Counted from the stretch's first letter, positions 1-7,888 are shown. The stretch is DNA of 17,210 nucleotides from Bacillota bacterium (GCA_023425285.1 JAFACY010000077.1:1-17210); one strand, 5' to 3'. Notes: generated from the sequence alone by a model not told the origin. Program-made: numbers and translations.

Positions 1-831
1 TATATAAGAGAGCCCAATACATACAACGATGATATAACATTTGAAATTGCATTTCTCGATGCATTCAAGGACAAGGGCTACGATGTTACGAGCAAGGACA
101 TAGCACTTTCGTGGATAGGGCTTATACCCGTGGGATGGTCTGCTGAGGAATTAGCCTTAAGAAATATACGTGCAGGAATGATGCCTCCTGAAAGCGCAAA
201 ATGGAACAATCCTTTCAATGAATGGATTGGAGCGCAAATGAGAGGTGCAATATGCGGTATGGTTGCTCCGGGAAATCCTGAGCTTGCTGCAAGACTTGCG
301 TGGATTGACGGCGAGGTATCACATATCAATAACGGAATATTGGGTGAAATATTCAATGCGGTTATGATATCCATGTCATTCATAAATGATGATGTTAAGG
401 ACATAGTTAAAAAGTCGATTTCGTTAATACCCGCGGACAGTGAATATTATTCTGTGGTGAAATTTGCTTACGATTGCTGCCTTAAATATGATAATTGGCA
501 GGACGCACTTAAACAGTGCGAGGAAAAATATATAAAATACAACTGGATACATGCTTATCCCAATGCATGCTGTGAAATAATCGCGCTCATGTACGGTGAA
601 GGAGATTATGACAAAACTCTGAACATCATAACCATGTGCGGAATAGATGCAGACTGCAATGCAGGTATGATTATGCCTGTACTGGGAATTCAGAAGGGAA
701 TGCGTATCATTCCACAACGACTGATTTCTCCGGCATTTAACAAGCTTACGACTTATATGAGATATTATGAGGAAGTAGAGCTGGAGACATTGGTAGAAGA
801 TACTTTAAAATACATAAGAAAAGCAGTTTAG
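1..831 (+). CDS. ADP-ribosylglycohydrolase family protein (5'-truncated)
   Basis: The reading frame is open from the first base to the TAG at 829-831, so only the C-terminal 276 residues are present and the start lies outside the window. The protein matches the ADP-ribosylglycohydrolase (DraG/ARH) fold. Family-like stretches are PPES followed by NPFNEWIGAQMRG, then VAPGNPELAA, and a DADCNAG motif at 646-666 that corresponds to the family's C-terminal Asp-x-Asp magnesium-binding element. The middle residue is Ala where Thr is usual. Members remove ADP-ribose from proteins or small molecules, and many are uncharacterised. The stop codon overlaps the ribosome binding site of the BMP lipoprotein gene, so the two are almost certainly co-transcribed in a nucleoside import and breakdown cluster. 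The physiological substrate is therefore more likely a small ADP-ribosyl or nucleoside-like compound than a protein, which is inference. A GTG at 130 could be mistaken for the start, but homology continues upstream of it. Confidence 0.88.
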   Translation, partial: YIREPNTYNDDITFEIAFLDAFKDKGYDVTSKDIALSWIGLIPVGWSAEELALRNIRAGMMPPESAKWNNPFNEWIGAQMRGAICGMVAPGNPELAARLAWIDGEVSHINNGILGEIFNAVMISMSFINDDVKDIVKKSISLIPADSEYYSVVKFAYDCCLKYDNWQDALKQCEEKYIKYNWIHAYPNACCEIIALMYGEGDYDKTLNIITMCGIDADCNAGMIMPVLGIQKGMRIIPQRLISPAFNKLTTYMRYYEEVELETLVEDTLKYIRKAV

Positions 832-846
832 GAGGAATTTAAGAAA

Positions 847-1953
847 ATGAAAAAAATACTTGCGTTAATGCTTGTAGTTGTTATGGTATTTTCAATGACT
901 GCATGCGGACAAAAAGAAGCACCAAAGGCAGCGTATACTGCAGCATTATTGTTAAACGGAAATTTAGGAGACAAATCATTCTTCGATTCAGCTAACAGTG
1001 GATTGGAAAAATTAAAAGCTGAATTAGGAGCTGATAAGTTTGATTTCAAGGTTGAGCAAATGGGTGCTAAACCTGAAGATGAACCAAAATGGGAACCTAC
1101 ATTACTTGAATACTGCGACAAAAAAGAGTATGACGTAATAATAGTTGGAACATGGCAGATGTATGACGCATTAGCAAAAGCTTCAAAAGAATTCCCGGAC
1201 CAAAAATTTATATTCTTTGATGAAACATTTGATTTCACATCAGGAGAACATAAAAATATTTACAACGTGCTTTACAAACAAAATGAAGTATCATTCCTTG
1301 TAGGTGCGGCTGCTGCGTTGATGACAACTGACGGCTCACTTCCTATGGTAGATCCTTCAAACAGCACCATAGGATTCCTTGGCGGAATGGAAAACCCAAT
1401 AATCAATGACTTCTTGCTTGGATACATCCAGGGAGCAAAAGAAGTTAATCCTGATGTAAAAGTTAAAATAGCTTACGTAGGAGATTTCTGGGATTCAGCT
1501 AAAGGAAAAGATTTAGCTTTGACTCAGTACCAGAGCGGTGGAGTTGACGTTGGATACAACGTAGCCGGCGCTGCGGGATTAGGACAAATTGAAGCGGCAG
1601 TTGATGCGAAAAGATACGCATTTGGCGTTGACTCCGACCAGGCTGCATTGTTGCCTGACAAGGCTGATTACATTCCGACTTCAGCACTTAAGAACGTAGG
1701 AAACTCTATAATAAGAGCTATCAAGCTTGATTTAGAGGGTAAACTTGAATATGGCAAGGCAGAATCATTAGGATTCTCAGAAGGCGGAGTTGAAATAGTT
1801 AAGGATGCTCATTATGAAAAAATGGTTCCTGCAGCTATAAGAGCTCAGTTAGAAGAATTGGAACAAAAGATAATCAGCGGAGAAATAACTGTTGATACTG
1901 CATTAGGAAAATCAACAGAAGAAATTCAAGCTATAAAGGATTCTGTACAATAA
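847..1953 (+). CDS. BMP/PnrA-family ABC transporter substrate-binding lipoprotein
   Basis: This 368-residue protein starts with a lipoprotein signal peptide: Lys2-Lys3, a hydrophobic stretch, and a lipobox ending MTAC with the lipidated Cys at residue 20. The mature part follows the Med/BMP (PnrA-like) fold, with an N-terminal NGNLGDKSFFDSA segment, then GFLGGMENPIINDF and GVDSDQAALLPD. This family binds purine or other nucleosides outside the membrane and hands them to an ABC importer; Bacillus NupN (YufN) and Treponema PnrA are the known relatives. The ATG is preceded by GGAGG at 831-835, which overlaps the upstream stop. The ATPase and two permease genes follow, completing a full importer. 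A strong hairpin directly after the stop may keep this component more abundant than the rest. The nucleoside specificity is inferred from the neighbouring nucleoside hydrolase and ribokinase, and the exact ligand is unknown. Confidence 0.93.
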   Translation: MKKILALMLVVVMVFSMTACGQKEAPKAAYTAALLLNGNLGDKSFFDSANSGLEKLKAELGADKFDFKVEQMGAKPEDEPKWEPTLLEYCDKKEYDVIIVGTWQMYDALAKASKEFPDQKFIFFDETFDFTSGEHKNIYNVLYKQNEVSFLVGAAAALMTTDGSLPMVDPSNSTIGFLGGMENPIINDFLLGYIQGAKEVNPDVKVKIAYVGDFWDSAKGKDLALTQYQSGGVDVGYNVAGAAGLGQIEAAVDAKRYAFGVDSDQAALLPDKADYIPTSALKNVGNSIIRAIKLDLEGKLEYGKAESLGFSEGGVEIVKDAHYEKMVPAAIRAQLEELEQKIISGEITVDTALGKSTEEIQAIKDSVQ

Positions 1954-1967
1954 CAGATGAACAATTA

Positions 1968-1998
1968 CACAACAGCCAAGGGTTTCTTGGCTGTTGTG
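1968..1998 (+). terminator. 13-bp perfect hairpin after the binding-protein gene (attenuator or 3' stabiliser)
   Basis: The left arm at 1968-1980 (CACAACAGCCAAG) is perfectly complementary to 1986-1998, with the 5-nt loop GGTTT. It begins 14 nt after the stop. The downstream sequence (CATAATTAATAATT) is AU-rich but has no proper U-run, so full termination is doubtful. Partial termination or protection of the upstream mRNA 3' end is the better reading, since binding-protein genes are often expressed above their ABC partners. Confidence 0.55.
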
Positions 1999-2002
1999 CA
2001 TA

Positions 2003-2067
2003 ATTAATAATTAAAAATTGCCTGCTTGAGCCTGGTTGGCTACGGCCGTCAATTTTTAATTATTAAT
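2003..2067. repeat. 65-bp inverted-repeat element with 18-bp perfect arms
   Basis: The arm at 2003-2020 (ATTAATAATTAAAAATTG) is the exact reverse complement of 2050-2067. The 29-nt centre, 2021-2049, is much richer in GC than the arms and contains the 8-bp palindrome ACGGCCGT at 2042-2049. The element lies just upstream of the ribosome binding site of the ATPase gene. It could be a miniature inverted-repeat element, an extragenic palindrome, or an mRNA structure that affects translation of the ATPase. No target-site duplication was recognised. Confidence 0.6.
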
Positions 2068-2097
2068 AACAACATACTAACGGAGGAAACGAAGACT

Positions 2098-3648
2098 ATG
2101 AGCCATAACGTGCTTGAGATGAAGAATATAATGAAAATTTATCCCAATGGGATAGTTGCCGTCGAAGATGTTACCTTAGAGCTTCAGAAGGGAGAGATAC
2201 ATGCTTTGTTAGGAGAGAACGGAGCAGGTAAAAGTACTCTGATGAAGGTTTTGTTTGGATTAGAATCGCCTGAGCAGGGGCAGATTTTTTTAAATGGAGA
2301 AGAAATACGTCTGAAATCTCCGCTGGAAGCAATCAAGAAGGGAATCGGTATGGTTCACCAGCATTTCATGCTTGTTCCGTCATTGACGGTTGCCGAAAAT
2401 ATAGTTCTTGGTATCGAACCTAAGAAAAGCATTTTTGTCGATATGAACAAGGCAGTTGAAATCTCCGGAGAACTGGCGCAAAAATACAATTTTGACATAG
2501 ACGTTACACAAAGAGTTGAGGAGCTTCCCGTTGGTATAAAACAAAAGGTTGAAATACTGAAGGCGCTTTACAGAGGTGCCGACATTTTAATATTGGATGA
2601 GCCCACAGCGGTACTTACACCACAGGAAACGGAAGAATTGTTCGTACAGCTTAAAAAATTGAAGGAATTGGGACACACATTAATATTCATATCCCACAAG
2701 CTTGATGAAATAAAAAGCATATGCGACAGAGCAACCATAATGAAGAGCGGTAAAAGCAAGGGTACGCATAATGTAAGCGAAATATCCACGAGTGAAATGT
2801 CAAGGCTCATGGTAGGAAGAGACGTTGTACTGTCCTTTGATAAAAAACCTCTGAACCTGAAGGAAACCGCACTGAAGGTCCGTAATCTCATAGTTGAAGG
2901 AACCACGGGAGTGGTGAGGGTTGACGATGTATCCTTTGATGTAAAGCAGGGCGAGATTTTCGGTATAGCCGGTGTTGAAGGAAACGGTCAGGGACATCTT
3001 GTGGAAGCCCTGACAGGACTTACAAAGAAATATTGCGGAGATATACTGATATTTGATCAGAATATCGAAGATAAGAGCATAAATGAAATACGGGATTTAA
3101 AGGTATCACACATACCCGAAGACAGAATGACTCTGGGCTGTGCGGCAAATATGAACATCATGGACAATTTGCTTTCAAACCAATATGACAGTCCCGAGTA
3201 TTCAGGTCGGGTTATGCTTAAGTTAAAGAAAATTGAAGAAAGAGTAAACAATCTCATAGAGGAATATCTGATTAAATGTAAATCATACAAGCAAAGCGTG
3301 GGAATGCTGTCCGGAGGAAATATACAAAAGGTGGTTGTTGCCAGAGAGTTCTCCACTGAACCGAAAATCATAATTGCAAACCAGCCCACAAGAGGTATAG
3401 ATGTCGGAGCGGCATCCTTCATAAGACAAAGAATTATTGAATTCAGAGACGCCGGATGTGCCGTAATACTGATTTCGGCAGACCTCAATGAGGTGTTTGA
3501 GCTCAGTGACAGGCTTGCCGTAATGTACAAGGGCAAGTTCTCCGGAGTTTTCACGGATGTTAAAAACCTTACGGAGGAAGAACTGGGTAAGTACATGCTG
3601 GGAATTAAAAAAGATGAAGTTTTGGAGGGCATAATATATGAACAGTAG
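2098..3648 (+). CDS. Nucleoside/simple-sugar ABC transporter ATP-binding protein (double ABC domain, NupO/YufO type)
   Basis: This 516-residue cytoplasmic ATPase has two ABC domains fused head to tail. Domain 1 has Walker A GENGAGKST (39-47), a Q-loop in HQHFMLVPS (88-95), a weak signature LPVGIKQK (143-150), Walker B ILILDEPT (163-170) and switch His200. Domain 2 is degenerate: the Walker A region reads AGVEGNGQG (291-299), the signature LSGGNIQK (404-411) is good, and the Walker B region reads IIIANQPTRG with Asn428-Gln429 where Asp-Glu would be expected. This asymmetry is typical of the MglA/XylG/YufO class. An in-frame start at 2026 exists but would add 24 residues encoded by the inverted-repeat element. 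The ATG at 2098 has GGAGG at 2082-2086 and gives the normal family N-terminus. The gene overlaps the next permease gene by 11 nt. Confidence 0.93.
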   Translation: MSHNVLEMKNIMKIYPNGIVAVEDVTLELQKGEIHALLGENGAGKSTLMKVLFGLESPEQGQIFLNGEEIRLKSPLEAIKKGIGMVHQHFMLVPSLTVAENIVLGIEPKKSIFVDMNKAVEISGELAQKYNFDIDVTQRVEELPVGIKQKVEILKALYRGADILILDEPTAVLTPQETEELFVQLKKLKELGHTLIFISHKLDEIKSICDRATIMKSGKSKGTHNVSEISTSEMSRLMVGRDVVLSFDKKPLNLKETALKVRNLIVEGTTGVVRVDDVSFDVKQGEIFGIAGVEGNGQGHLVEALTGLTKKYCGDILIFDQNIEDKSINEIRDLKVSHIPEDRMTLGCAANMNIMDNLLSNQYDSPEYSGRVMLKLKKIEERVNNLIEEYLIKCKSYKQSVGMLSGGNIQKVVVAREFSTEPKIIIANQPTRGIDVGAASFIRQRIIEFRDAGCAVILISADLNEVFELSDRLAVMYKGKFSGVFTDVKNLTEEELGKYMLGIKKDEVLEGIIYEQ

Positions 3649-4708
3649 CAAGAAATTTGATATGTTGCGTATGGTACTGGCTGTCGGTATTGCGTTGTTA
3701 ATTTCATTTTTGATAATTTTAATTGCCAGCGATGAACCGGTAAAGGCCATACTGGAATTATTGACCGGACCTTTGAAGAGTACAAGAAGCTTCGGAAATG
3801 TAATTGAAAAGATGATCCCGTTAATTTTTACGGGTGTGGGTATAAGCATTATGTTTTCTGCAAACCAGATAAACCTGGCAGGAGAGGGTTCCTTCCACCT
3901 GGGCGGTCTGCTTACAACATATATGGCACTTAATTTTGCCATGCCTATGGGGTTGAGTCCATGGCTGTGCATACTGGCTGCCGGAGTTTTCGGAGCTTTG
4001 GTTACGGCAATTCCTGCTGTGATGAAAATAAAGACTGATTCGGATGTATTGGTTTCATCCCTGATGATGAATTATATTATAGTATTTTTTGCAAACTATG
4101 TGCTGAACTATATTCTGAGAGACCCGAAGGCCGGAGCCGTAGTTTCATTTGCCATACCGGCACACATTCAGCTTAATTCAATTATACCGGGCACAAGAAT
4201 ACACCTGGGCTTATTTATTGCACTGGCGGTTGCATTTTTAGGATATGTATTGTTATATAAAACAAAAATCGGATATGAAATCCGTGTAACAGGAGAAAAC
4301 AGTGATTTTGCAAAATATTCGGGAATTAATGTTTTAAAGGTTACATTGATATCACAGCTTATCGGCGGATTCATATTCGGTATTGGCGGCGGAGTTGAAA
4401 TGCTGGGTATGTACAACCGTTTTTCGTGGACTTCATCACTGGGATACGGATGGGATGCGATTATCATTACCACCCTGGCTAAAAAGAATCCGTTGTACGT
4501 TCCTTTTGCCGCATTCTTTCTGGCATATTTAAGAACAGGTGCCACAAAAATGTCAATTGCAACAAACGTACCGACTGAAATTATTATTGTTGCTCAGGGT
4601 ATCATAATACTGTTAGTAGTTGCAGAACAATTTTTAAGTAAGTATAAACACAAAATGATTGCAAAAGAAGCAAGACTCTCTTTGAGCAATGCTAAGGAGG
4701 CAGAATAA
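3638..4708 (+). CDS. ABC transporter permease, nucleoside type (NupP/YufP-like)
   Basis: This is a 356-residue, strongly hydrophobic inner-membrane protein of the BPD_transp_2 permease family. The first membrane segment covers roughly residues 11-30. The family-like NLAGEG motif (79-84) follows FSANQI in the position where relatives carry FN-x-G-x-EG. Its start overlaps the ATPase gene by 11 nt and is supported by GGAGGG at 3624-3629. Its stop shares one base with the next start (TAATG), so the permeases are translationally coupled. With the second permease it should form the heterodimeric channel for the nucleoside importer. Length and order match the Bacillus nupNOPQ guanosine transporter, although the ligand here is not proven. 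Confidence 0.92.
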   Translation: MNSSKKFDMLRMVLAVGIALLISFLIILIASDEPVKAILELLTGPLKSTRSFGNVIEKMIPLIFTGVGISIMFSANQINLAGEGSFHLGGLLTTYMALNFAMPMGLSPWLCILAAGVFGALVTAIPAVMKIKTDSDVLVSSLMMNYIIVFFANYVLNYILRDPKAGAVVSFAIPAHIQLNSIIPGTRIHLGLFIALAVAFLGYVLLYKTKIGYEIRVTGENSDFAKYSGINVLKVTLISQLIGGFIFGIGGGVEMLGMYNRFSWTSSLGYGWDAIIITTLAKKNPLYVPFAAFFLAYLRTGATKMSIATNVPTEIIIVAQGIIILLVVAEQFLSKYKHKMIAKEARLSLSNAKEAE

Positions 4709-5628
4709 TGATAATAGATGCGATTTTATCACCTGAATTTCTGAATGCCACCCTGAGGGCTACAACCCCTATACTTTTTGCAACATTGGCATCAGCAGTG
4801 GCAGCAAAATGTGGAATTATAAACATGGCTCTTGAGGGTATAATGCTGTTTTCGGCACTGTTTGGCGTATTGTTTTCTGCAATGTTCCAGAGCGGCTTAA
4901 TGGGGCTTCTTCTGACTATGGTCATGGGCGGTCTGATAGGACTTTTACTGGCGTTCTTCGTGCTCAGGCTGAAAACAGATGCGATTCTGGCGGCAATAGC
5001 CATAAACCTCATTGCAAACGGAGCGACGATCCTGATACTGCTTATGCTTTCCGGAGACAGAGGAGTTTCATCCTCGGTAAATTCAGTTCCGCTGCCAAGA
5101 ATCAGTATTCCTGTTATAGAAAATATTCCGTACTTAGGTGCGGTTATATCCAATCAAAACGTATTGACGTATGTATCGCTGATAATGGTTGCGGTAGTAC
5201 ACATATTCTTATATAAAATGCCCTTGGGCTTAAGAATCAGAGCCGTGGGAGAAAATAAAAACGCTGCCGAATCAGTAGGAATAAGCTCCAAGAAAATACA
5301 GTACATAGCATTGGTTATAAGTGGCGTGCTGGCGTCAATGGGAGGATTCTTCCTGTCAGGCGGATATATGACATACTTCACAACCGGCATGACTGCCGGC
5401 AGAGGTTTCATCGCTCTGGCTGCAAGCTCAATGGGAGGCAATACACCTGTGGGAGGCTTTTCGGTGTCACTTCTTTTTGGAGCCGCATCGGCACTGTCCA
5501 ACATACTTCAGCTTGGAAACTGGCCGTATGAACTGATACAGATGATTCCTTATGTTACTACAATCATAGGTCTGGCAATATACAGCTACGTAAGAATGAA
5601 GAAAAGACAAAAACTAAGCGAGAGGTGA
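4708..5628 (+). CDS. ABC transporter permease, nucleoside type (NupQ/YufQ-like)
   Basis: This is a 306-residue polytopic membrane protein, shorter than its partner, as is usual for the second permease in this system. The conserved N-terminal stretch CGIINMALEGIML (35-47) is the family's hallmark loop, and the C-terminal half has the MGGNTPVGGF segment seen in related permeases. The ATG at 4708 overlaps the previous stop by one base and has AAGGAGG at 4693-4699. The gene ends in TGA at 5626-5628, inside the ribosome binding site of the nucleoside hydrolase gene, so the transporter and the hydrolase are one transcript. It probably pairs with the upstream permease and the double-domain ATPase. 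Confidence 0.92.
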   Translation: MIIDAILSPEFLNATLRATTPILFATLASAVAAKCGIINMALEGIMLFSALFGVLFSAMFQSGLMGLLLTMVMGGLIGLLLAFFVLRLKTDAILAAIAINLIANGATILILLMLSGDRGVSSSVNSVPLPRISIPVIENIPYLGAVISNQNVLTYVSLIMVAVVHIFLYKMPLGLRIRAVGENKNAAESVGISSKKIQYIALVISGVLASMGGFFLSGGYMTYFTTGMTAGRGFIALAASSMGGNTPVGGFSVSLLFGAASALSNILQLGNWPYELIQMIPYVTTIIGLAIYSYVRMKKRQKLSER

Positions 5629-5634
5629 TGCCAT

Positions 5635-6567
5635 ATGGAAAAAAGAAATATAATTATTGACTGTGATCCGGGGATAGATGATGTTGTTGCACTTTGCTTT
5701 GCATTTGCAAACGAAGATAAATTTAACATATTGGGTATCACTACGGTTGCAGGCAATCAGACAATAGAAAAAGTAACACATAATACAATAGGTCTGATGT
5801 CATTTCTTGACAAGGATGTGAAGATAGCCAAGGGTGCAAAATGTCCATTAATAAGGGAAAAGCGTCCTGCAGTTAATGTCCATGGTGAAAACGGAGTGGG
5901 AGATTACGAATTTCCTCATACGAAGGAATTGTGTCCGGACAACGCTGTGTTATTTTTAAGAGATACAATCATGGCATCCGAGGGGAAAGTTACATTGGTT
6001 CCCATAGGACCGCTGACCAACATTGCACTGCTCATCAAAACATTTCCGGAGGTCATGGAAAAAATAGAGCTGCTGTCAATCATGGGCGGCTCCACAACGG
6101 TGGGAAACACCACACCCGTTGCGGAATTTAATGTGTGGGCAGACCCCGAGGCGGCAAGAATAGTGTTTGATTCAAAGCTCCCGATAGTTATGAGCGGATT
6201 AAATGTCACTCATTCGACGGGACTTTTTAGGGATGATGTTAACGAGCTTTTGAAAAGCAGCGGCAGGGTCACAAAAATGTGCGGTGAGATATTGAATTTC
6301 TATTTTCGCGGTGACCATGTCAACAACGGAACATTCACACCCATACATGACGCCAGTGCCTTTATGTACTTAATCCATCCCGAGCTATACACCGGCAGAC
6401 ACATGGATGTAAAGGTTGACTGCTCAGAGCAGTTAAGCAGAGGAAACACCGTGTGCGACGTGAGAGAATGGATTAAATACGACGAATCCTGCCCCATGGT
6501 TCTGACAGGCGTAGACCTGAACAAATTCAGAGAAATACTGTTACAAGACCTTAAAAAATTAGATTAA
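5635..6567 (+). CDS. Nucleoside hydrolase (inosine/uridine-preferring family)
   Basis: The 310-residue enzyme begins with the diagnostic calcium- and ribose-binding motif DCDPGIDD (9-16). It also has the NVWADPEAA segment (166-174) and a C-terminal HDAS stretch with His238-Asp239, matching the active-site His-Asp of IUNH enzymes. These enzymes hydrolyse the N-glycosidic bond of ribonucleosides to give free base and ribose. There is no signal peptide, so it is cytoplasmic and would act on nucleosides brought in by the upstream importer. The ribosome binding site GAGGTGAT (5622-5629) is a near-perfect anti-SD match that overlaps the permease stop. A terminator follows at once. Purine versus pyrimidine preference cannot be read from the sequence. 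Confidence 0.94.
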   Translation: MEKRNIIIDCDPGIDDVVALCFAFANEDKFNILGITTVAGNQTIEKVTHNTIGLMSFLDKDVKIAKGAKCPLIREKRPAVNVHGENGVGDYEFPHTKELCPDNAVLFLRDTIMASEGKVTLVPIGPLTNIALLIKTFPEVMEKIELLSIMGGSTTVGNTTPVAEFNVWADPEAARIVFDSKLPIVMSGLNVTHSTGLFRDDVNELLKSSGRVTKMCGEILNFYFRGDHVNNGTFTPIHDASAFMYLIHPELYTGRHMDVKVDCSEQLSRGNTVCDVREWIKYDESCPMVLTGVDLNKFREILLQDLKKLD

Positions 6568-6605
6568 AAAGCAGTCAGAGGGGGCGGTTCTCTCTGACTG
6601 TTTTC
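6567..6605 (+). terminator. Intrinsic terminator between the nucleoside hydrolase and ribokinase genes
   Basis: CAGTCAGAG at 6572-6580 pairs with CTCTGACTG at 6592-6600. The stem is extended by flanking A's that pair with the TTTT run at 6601-6604. The GGGGGCGGTTCTC loop side resembles REP-type palindromes. Only 23 nt separate it from the ribokinase start, too little for a new promoter after it. Confidence 0.82.
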
Positions 6606-6627
6606 AAAGATAGAATAGGAGATTATT

Positions 6628-7497
6628 ATGGGTAAAATTGTTGTTGTAGGCTCAATCAATGCAGATATGGTTTTTACCTCGGATATACGACCAAAGGCGG
6701 GCGAGACAGTGCTTGGAAACTCTTTTTCGCTGATACCGGGCGGCAAAGGTGCAAATCAGGCCGTAGCGGCAGCCAAATTAGGTGCTGAAAGCTTCATGGT
6801 AGGTTGTGTCGGTAACGATCCGAACGGTGAATTTTCAATAAACAATCTTAAATCCATGGGAGTGAATACGGATTGTGTTGAAATATTAAACGGTGTAAGC
6901 ACCGGTGTTGCCAATATAGTTGTTGCCGAAAATGACAACAGCATCATAGTTATAGCGGGAGCCAACTCTTGTCTGACAGAGGACGTTATAGACAAGCACA
7001 AGGATATTATTTTATCGGCTGATATGGTTTTAATGCAGCTTGAAATTCCTTTGAGCACCGTTGAGTATACGTTGAAACTGTGCGCGGAGAATAATGTCAG
7101 GGTTCTTCTCAATCCTGCGCCTGCGGCGGAATTAAACAGCAGTATAATTGAAAAAACCACTTACATAACACCGAACGAGCATGAGCTTAAGCTGCTGTTT
7201 GGTGAAAACAATACGGAGGATGTATTGAGGCAGTATCCTAACAAGCTTATAGTTACAATGGGCTCGGAGGGAGTAAAATATTTTGACGGTAATGAAATAA
7301 GACTTATACCTTCAGCTAAGGTCGAGGTTGTTGATACCACAGGAGCGGGAGATACATTTTGCGGAAGCCTCGGATCAGCCCTCGTAAGAGGTGAAAATCT
7401 CGAAGATGCAATCAGATTTGCAAACAAGGCAGCAGGATTTTCAATAACCAAGCTGGGTGCTCAAAGCGGAATGCCGACCTTGGAGCAATTGAGATGA
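6628..7497 (+). CDS. rbsK: Ribokinase (PfkB family)
   Basis: This 289-residue cytoplasmic sugar kinase uses ATP to phosphorylate ribose to ribose 5-phosphate. The substrate-binding GGKGANQ motif is at 38-44, preceded by GSINADMVF. The PfkB signature DTTGAGD is at 236-242 with the catalytic base Asp242, followed by the anion-hole region TFCGSL. The ATG is preceded by AGGAG in ATAGGAGATTATT. Ribose released by the nucleoside hydrolase immediately upstream is the expected substrate, which ties the cluster together. The intervening terminator suggests that ribokinase is made at a lower level by read-through, or from a promoter inside the hydrolase gene. Another PfkB sugar or nucleoside kinase activity is possible, but the motifs and context favour ribokinase. 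Confidence 0.92.
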   Translation: MGKIVVVGSINADMVFTSDIRPKAGETVLGNSFSLIPGGKGANQAVAAAKLGAESFMVGCVGNDPNGEFSINNLKSMGVNTDCVEILNGVSTGVANIVVAENDNSIIVIAGANSCLTEDVIDKHKDIILSADMVLMQLEIPLSTVEYTLKLCAENNVRVLLNPAPAAELNSSIIEKTTYITPNEHELKLLFGENNTEDVLRQYPNKLIVTMGSEGVKYFDGNEIRLIPSAKVEVVDTTGAGDTFCGSLGSALVRGENLEDAIRFANKAAGFSITKLGAQSGMPTLEQLR

Positions 7498-7530
7498 TTT
7501 GCGAGAAATGAAAAAGAATAAATAAAACGA

Positions 7531-7562
7531 AAAAGAACTATGCGAATAGTTCTTTTCATGTC
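7531..7562. terminator. Bidirectional intrinsic terminator between ribokinase and cold-shock genes
   Basis: AAAAGAACTA (7531-7540) is perfectly complementary to TAGTTCTTTT (7547-7556), with loop TGCGAA. A T-rich tail follows on the plus strand. The A-rich sequence before it (AATAAAACGA) supplies a U-rich tail on the minus strand, so it can serve both converging genes. A further weak AT-rich inverted repeat (TTAATATA at 7575-7582 with TATATTAA at 7597-7604) lies between it and the cold-shock stop. Confidence 0.78.
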
Positions 7563-7623
7563 TTTTGAAATATCTTAATATAATTATTGCAATATCTATA
7601 TTAAATATTATTTCGTAAACAAA

Positions 7624-7824
7624 TTATGCTAAAGTAACGTTGTTAGCCTGAGGTCCTTTTTGACCGTCAACTATATCAAAGTTTACTTTTTGGCCTTCTT
7701 CAAGAGTTTTGAATCCATCTGAAGATATTGCGGAGAAATGTACGAATACATCCTTGCCATCATCACAAGATATAAAACCAAAACCTTTTTTTGAATCAAA
7801 CCATTTAACTGTGCCTGTTTTCAT
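7624..7824 (-). CDS. Cold-shock protein (CspA/CspB family)
   Basis: This 66-residue protein is a single cold-shock domain of standard length. It has the RNA-binding motifs RNP1 KGFGFI (13-18) and RNP2 VFVHF (26-30), and begins MKTGTVKWFDSKKG. Such proteins bind single-stranded RNA and DNA, melt mRNA secondary structure, and support translation and transcription antitermination in the cytoplasm. On the minus strand, GGAGG lies before the ATG. A nearby promoter with an extended -10 gives a short leader, unlike the very long 5' UTR of E. coli cspA. It is monocistronic: it converges with the ribokinase gene and diverges from the LCP operon. Housekeeping and cold-induced paralogues cannot be told apart from the sequence. 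Confidence 0.96.
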   Translation of the reverse strand: MKTGTVKWFDSKKGFGFISCDDGKDVFVHFSAISSDGFKTLEEGQKVNFDIVDGQKGPQANNVTLA

Positions 7825-7859
7825 TAAAAAAATCCTCCGATATTAAAAAAGATATTTGT

Positions 7860-7888
7860 ATTGTAACAGTTTTCCATTAAAAATGCAA
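7860..7888 (-). promoter_or_regulatory. Predicted sigma-A promoter of the cold-shock gene
   Basis: Read on the minus strand, a -10 TACAAT (plus 7860-7865) is preceded by TGT, making an extended -10. A weak -35 TTGCAT (plus 7883-7888) lies 17 bp upstream. A 7-bp inverted repeat, TGTATTG (7857-7863) with CAATACA (7886-7892), overlaps both boxes. The start would lie about 25-30 nt before the ATG. Confidence 0.6.

Noticed and set aside
2026..2097. Upstream in-frame start adding 24 residues to the ABC ATPase
   Set aside because: The extension is encoded by the inverted-repeat element and has no ribosome binding site. The ATG at 2098 has GGAGG and gives the normal family N-terminus.
3057..3972. 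Two long overlapping minus-strand open frames (242 and 229 codons)
   Set aside because: They lie antisense to the well-supported ATPase and permease genes, have no recognisable domains, and look like mirror frames of coding DNA.
5931..6131. Small plus-strand open frame inside the nucleoside hydrolase gene
   Set aside because: It is an alternate frame of a clear enzyme gene, with unusual composition and no domain.
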